Origin: Thermoplasmata archaeon
GTDB lineage: Archaea > Thermoplasmatota > Thermoplasmata > JAGHBH01
DNA: 6,321 bases
Direction: 5' to 3'
NCBI GenBank assembly: GCA_021161085.1
Contig: JAGHBH010000074.1
Location: 1-6,321, forward strand
Both the position numbers and the translations under genes were made by a program. Shown one piece after another: positions 4,887-6,321 of this stretch. How positions within the stretch are numbered: position 1 is the stretch's first letter; the number at the start of each line of letters is the position of its first letter. The notes under the pieces are model-generated. The model ran no database searches. It saw nothing but the letters and a program-made list of their open reading frames with translations, and was not told the origin of the DNA.

Positions 4887-6278
4887 ATGGAAGATCATCT
4901 GGTCAGGTTCGGAGAAAGACTGGGAGCCGACTACGTGGAGATAAGGCGGGAGGAGACCCGGGGGACGGTGTTGGAGATGAAGAACGGCATGCTGGAGAAG
5001 GCCATCTCCGCATCGGATGTGGGATATGCCATAAGGGTGCTGGCCTCCGGCAGATGGGGTTTCTCCTCCGCCAACCGGGAGGACAGGGCGGCTTTGGAGG
5101 GGGCGGTGGCCGCTGCCGTACGGTGTGCCAGGAGCGCATCGTCCGCTCCGGGGGAGGAGATAACACTGCCCGAGATGGAGGGGGCGAAGGGCCGGGTGGA
5201 ATGGAAGGCCAGGCGTGATCCGGAGGACATGGACATGGAGGGGAAGCATTCCATCCTGGCGGAGGTTGACGGGGCCGTCAGGGATAACGGGGACGTTCGG
5301 GTGTTCACCGGGGCCTACAGCGACGGGCTCCGGCATGTCAGGGTGGTCTCCTCCCTGGGCATGGAGGTGGAGAGCACGGTGGTCCGCACCGTCATCCAGG
5401 GTATGGTGGTGGGCTCCAGAGGGGGCAGGATGGCCCAGTACAGGTTCCGCATCGGCGGCACCCGGGGCCTGGAGCTTTTCGACGAGGAGGAGCCCGTGGA
5501 GAAGGGACGGGAGGCGTCGGAGGCTGTATCCCGGATACTGGACGCACGGGCCGCTCCCGCAGGACGGTTTCCCGTGGTGGCCGATCCCGCCCTGACAGGG
5601 GTGTTCATCCACGAGGCCCTGGGACACGGGGTGGAGGGGGATATCGTGTCTTCCGGCGGCTCGGTGTTCACTGGCAGGTTGGGAGATGAGGTGGCGTCTC
5701 CCCTGGTGTCCGTGTACGACGACCCCACCTGGGAGGGGGCCTTTGGCTCTTTCCCCTTCGACGACGAGGGGCTTCCCGCCAGGAAGAAGACCATAATAGA
5801 GAGGGGGGTGCTGCGGGGGTACATACTCAACATGGAGAGCGCCAGGAAGCTCGGTCTGGAGCCAAACGGGGGAGCCAGGGCGGAGTCCTATTCCTATTCT
5901 CCCCAGGTGAGGATGAGCAACACCTACATAGCCGGTGGCGATATGACCTTCGAGGAACTGCTGGAGGACATAAAGCTGGGTGTCTATGCCAAGGGAACCC
6001 GGGGCGGACAGGTTGACACCGCCAGGGGAACCTTCCAGTTCGGCGCCCAGGAGGCCTTTCTGATAGAGGACGGAGAACTCGGCATGCCCCTGAGGGATGT
6101 CGCCCTGGCCGGCTCCATACTGGACATACTGAAGAACATAGACGGCCTGGGGTCCGATCTCCGGCTCGGGGACCCGGGTTTCTGCGGCAAGGGGGGCCAG
6201 ATGGTCCCGGTGGGCGACGGCGGCCCCCACATCCGTATAAAGGAGGCCGTGGTGGGAGGCACGGGAGGAGGTGAATGA
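4887..6278 (+). CDS. tldD: TldD family zinc metalloprotease
   Basis: TldD forms a heterodimer with TldE/PmbA that trims unfolded or modified peptides; in E. coli the pair matures microcin B17 and degrades CcdA. The substrate in archaea is not established. The 463 residues carry the family features: N-terminal domain starting LGADYVEIR (12-20), the zinc motif HEALGHGVEGD (242-252) with His242, Glu243 and His247, SPQVRMSNTYI (338-348), GGQVDTARGTFQFGAQEAF (373-391), and GFCGKGGQ (431-438), whose Cys433 matches the third zinc ligand of E. coli TldD. Nothing essential is missing. I chose the ATG at 4887 because the family usually begins about ten residues before the LGADY strand and GGTG lies five nt upstream; a GTG at 4881 would add two residues. 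It diverges from ahcY and is followed after 2 nt by another gene. Confidence 0.95.
   Translation: MEDHLVRFGERLGADYVEIRREETRGTVLEMKNGMLEKAISASDVGYAIRVLASGRWGFSSANREDRAALEGAVAAAVRCARSASSAPGEEITLPEMEGAKGRVEWKARRDPEDMDMEGKHSILAEVDGAVRDNGDVRVFTGAYSDGLRHVRVVSSLGMEVESTVVRTVIQGMVVGSRGGRMAQYRFRIGGTRGLELFDEEEPVEKGREASEAVSRILDARAAPAGRFPVVADPALTGVFIHEALGHGVEGDIVSSGGSVFTGRLGDEVASPLVSVYDDPTWEGAFGSFPFDDEGLPARKKTIIERGVLRGYILNMESARKLGLEPNGGARAESYSYSPQVRMSNTYIAGGDMTFEELLEDIKLGVYAKGTRGGQVDTARGTFQFGAQEAFLIEDGELGMPLRDVALAGSILDILKNIDGLGSDLRLGDPGFCGKGGQMVPVGDGGPHIRIKEAVVGGTGGGE
6264..6274 (+). promoter_or_regulatory. ribosome binding site of the gene after tldD
   Basis: GGAGGAGGTGA, a full archaeal consensus, lies inside the end of tldD, six nt before the ATG at 6281. 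It supports 6281 over the in-frame ATG at 6275, which would be too close to the site. Confidence 0.8.
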
Positions 6279-6280
6279 TC

Positions 6281-6321
6281 ATGGGAAAGAAGACTCAAAA
6301 GGAGACCGGGGGAGGGGGGAG
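6281..6321 (+). CDS. start of the gene downstream of tldD, possibly tldE/pmbA (cut by window end)
   Basis: Only 13 full codons are visible: MGKKTQKETGGGG. The start is supported by the strong ribosome site and by a gap of only 2 nt after the tldD TGA, so the two genes form one operon. TldE/PmbA is the usual neighbour of tldD in archaea, which makes it the first guess. The lysine-rich, then glycine-rich start is not typical of a TldE N-terminus and could be an extension or a different protein. An in-frame ATG at 6275 overlaps the tldD stop as ATGA and is an alternative start. Confidence 0.6.
   Translation, partial: MGKKTQKETGGGG

Noticed and set aside
4713..6230. 505-codon open frame on the minus strand opposite tldD
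   Set aside because: It is antisense to an unmistakable TldD. Its translation is rich in His, Pro, Gly and Leu with no family features, as expected from the complement of G/C-ending codons.

Overview
The window looks like ordinary chromosome of a GC-rich euryarchaeon. The archaeal signs are: a GMP synthetase made of the stand-alone ATP-pyrophosphatase subunit only, the short archaeal/thermophile form of S-adenosylhomocysteine hydrolase, a stand-alone Lrp/AsnC ligand-binding domain, a PurE of archaeal type, A/T-rich TATA-like boxes about 37-46 nt before several starts, and GGAGGTGA-type ribosome binding sites. Frequent AGG and ATA codons and the gene content would suit Thermoplasmatota (for example relatives of Methanomassiliicoccales), but that placement is inference. 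I see no mobile element, CRISPR array, tRNA, rRNA or integration scar.

Layout. Six protein genes lie on the minus strand, read from right to left: ahcY (4716 to 3463), a PfkB-family nucleoside/sugar kinase that overlaps ahcY by ATGA (3466 to 2411), a 77-residue Lrp-type RAM domain protein (2330 to 2097), a 109-residue three-helix membrane protein (2026 to 1697), purE (1563 to 1063) and guaA subunit B (998 to beyond the left edge). A possible 21-codon ORF fills the purE-guaA gap exactly. On the plus strand, tldD (4887 to 6278) diverges from ahcY across a 170-bp intergenic region, and a second gene starts 2 nt after tldD and leaves the window at the right edge.

How the genes work together. Purine metabolism is the theme of the minus strand: PurE acts in de novo IMP synthesis, GuaA turns XMP into GMP, AhcY splits S-adenosylhomocysteine into homocysteine and a purine nucleoside, and the translationally coupled kinase is well placed to phosphorylate that nucleoside or its deaminated form. 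TldD is a zinc metalloprotease that normally works with TldE/PmbA; the gene after it might be that partner, but only 13 codons are visible.

I did not find a clearly new multi-gene system. The points most worth a second look are the ahcY-kinase pair, the mini-ORF between purE and guaA, a 16-bp perfect palindrome at the predicted tldD transcription start, the pyrimidine-only leader of ahcY, the Cys-rich insert in the kinase and the C-terminal extension of GuaA. No gene-free stretch exceeds 300 bases; the largest gaps are 4717-4886 and 1564-1696, both described below.
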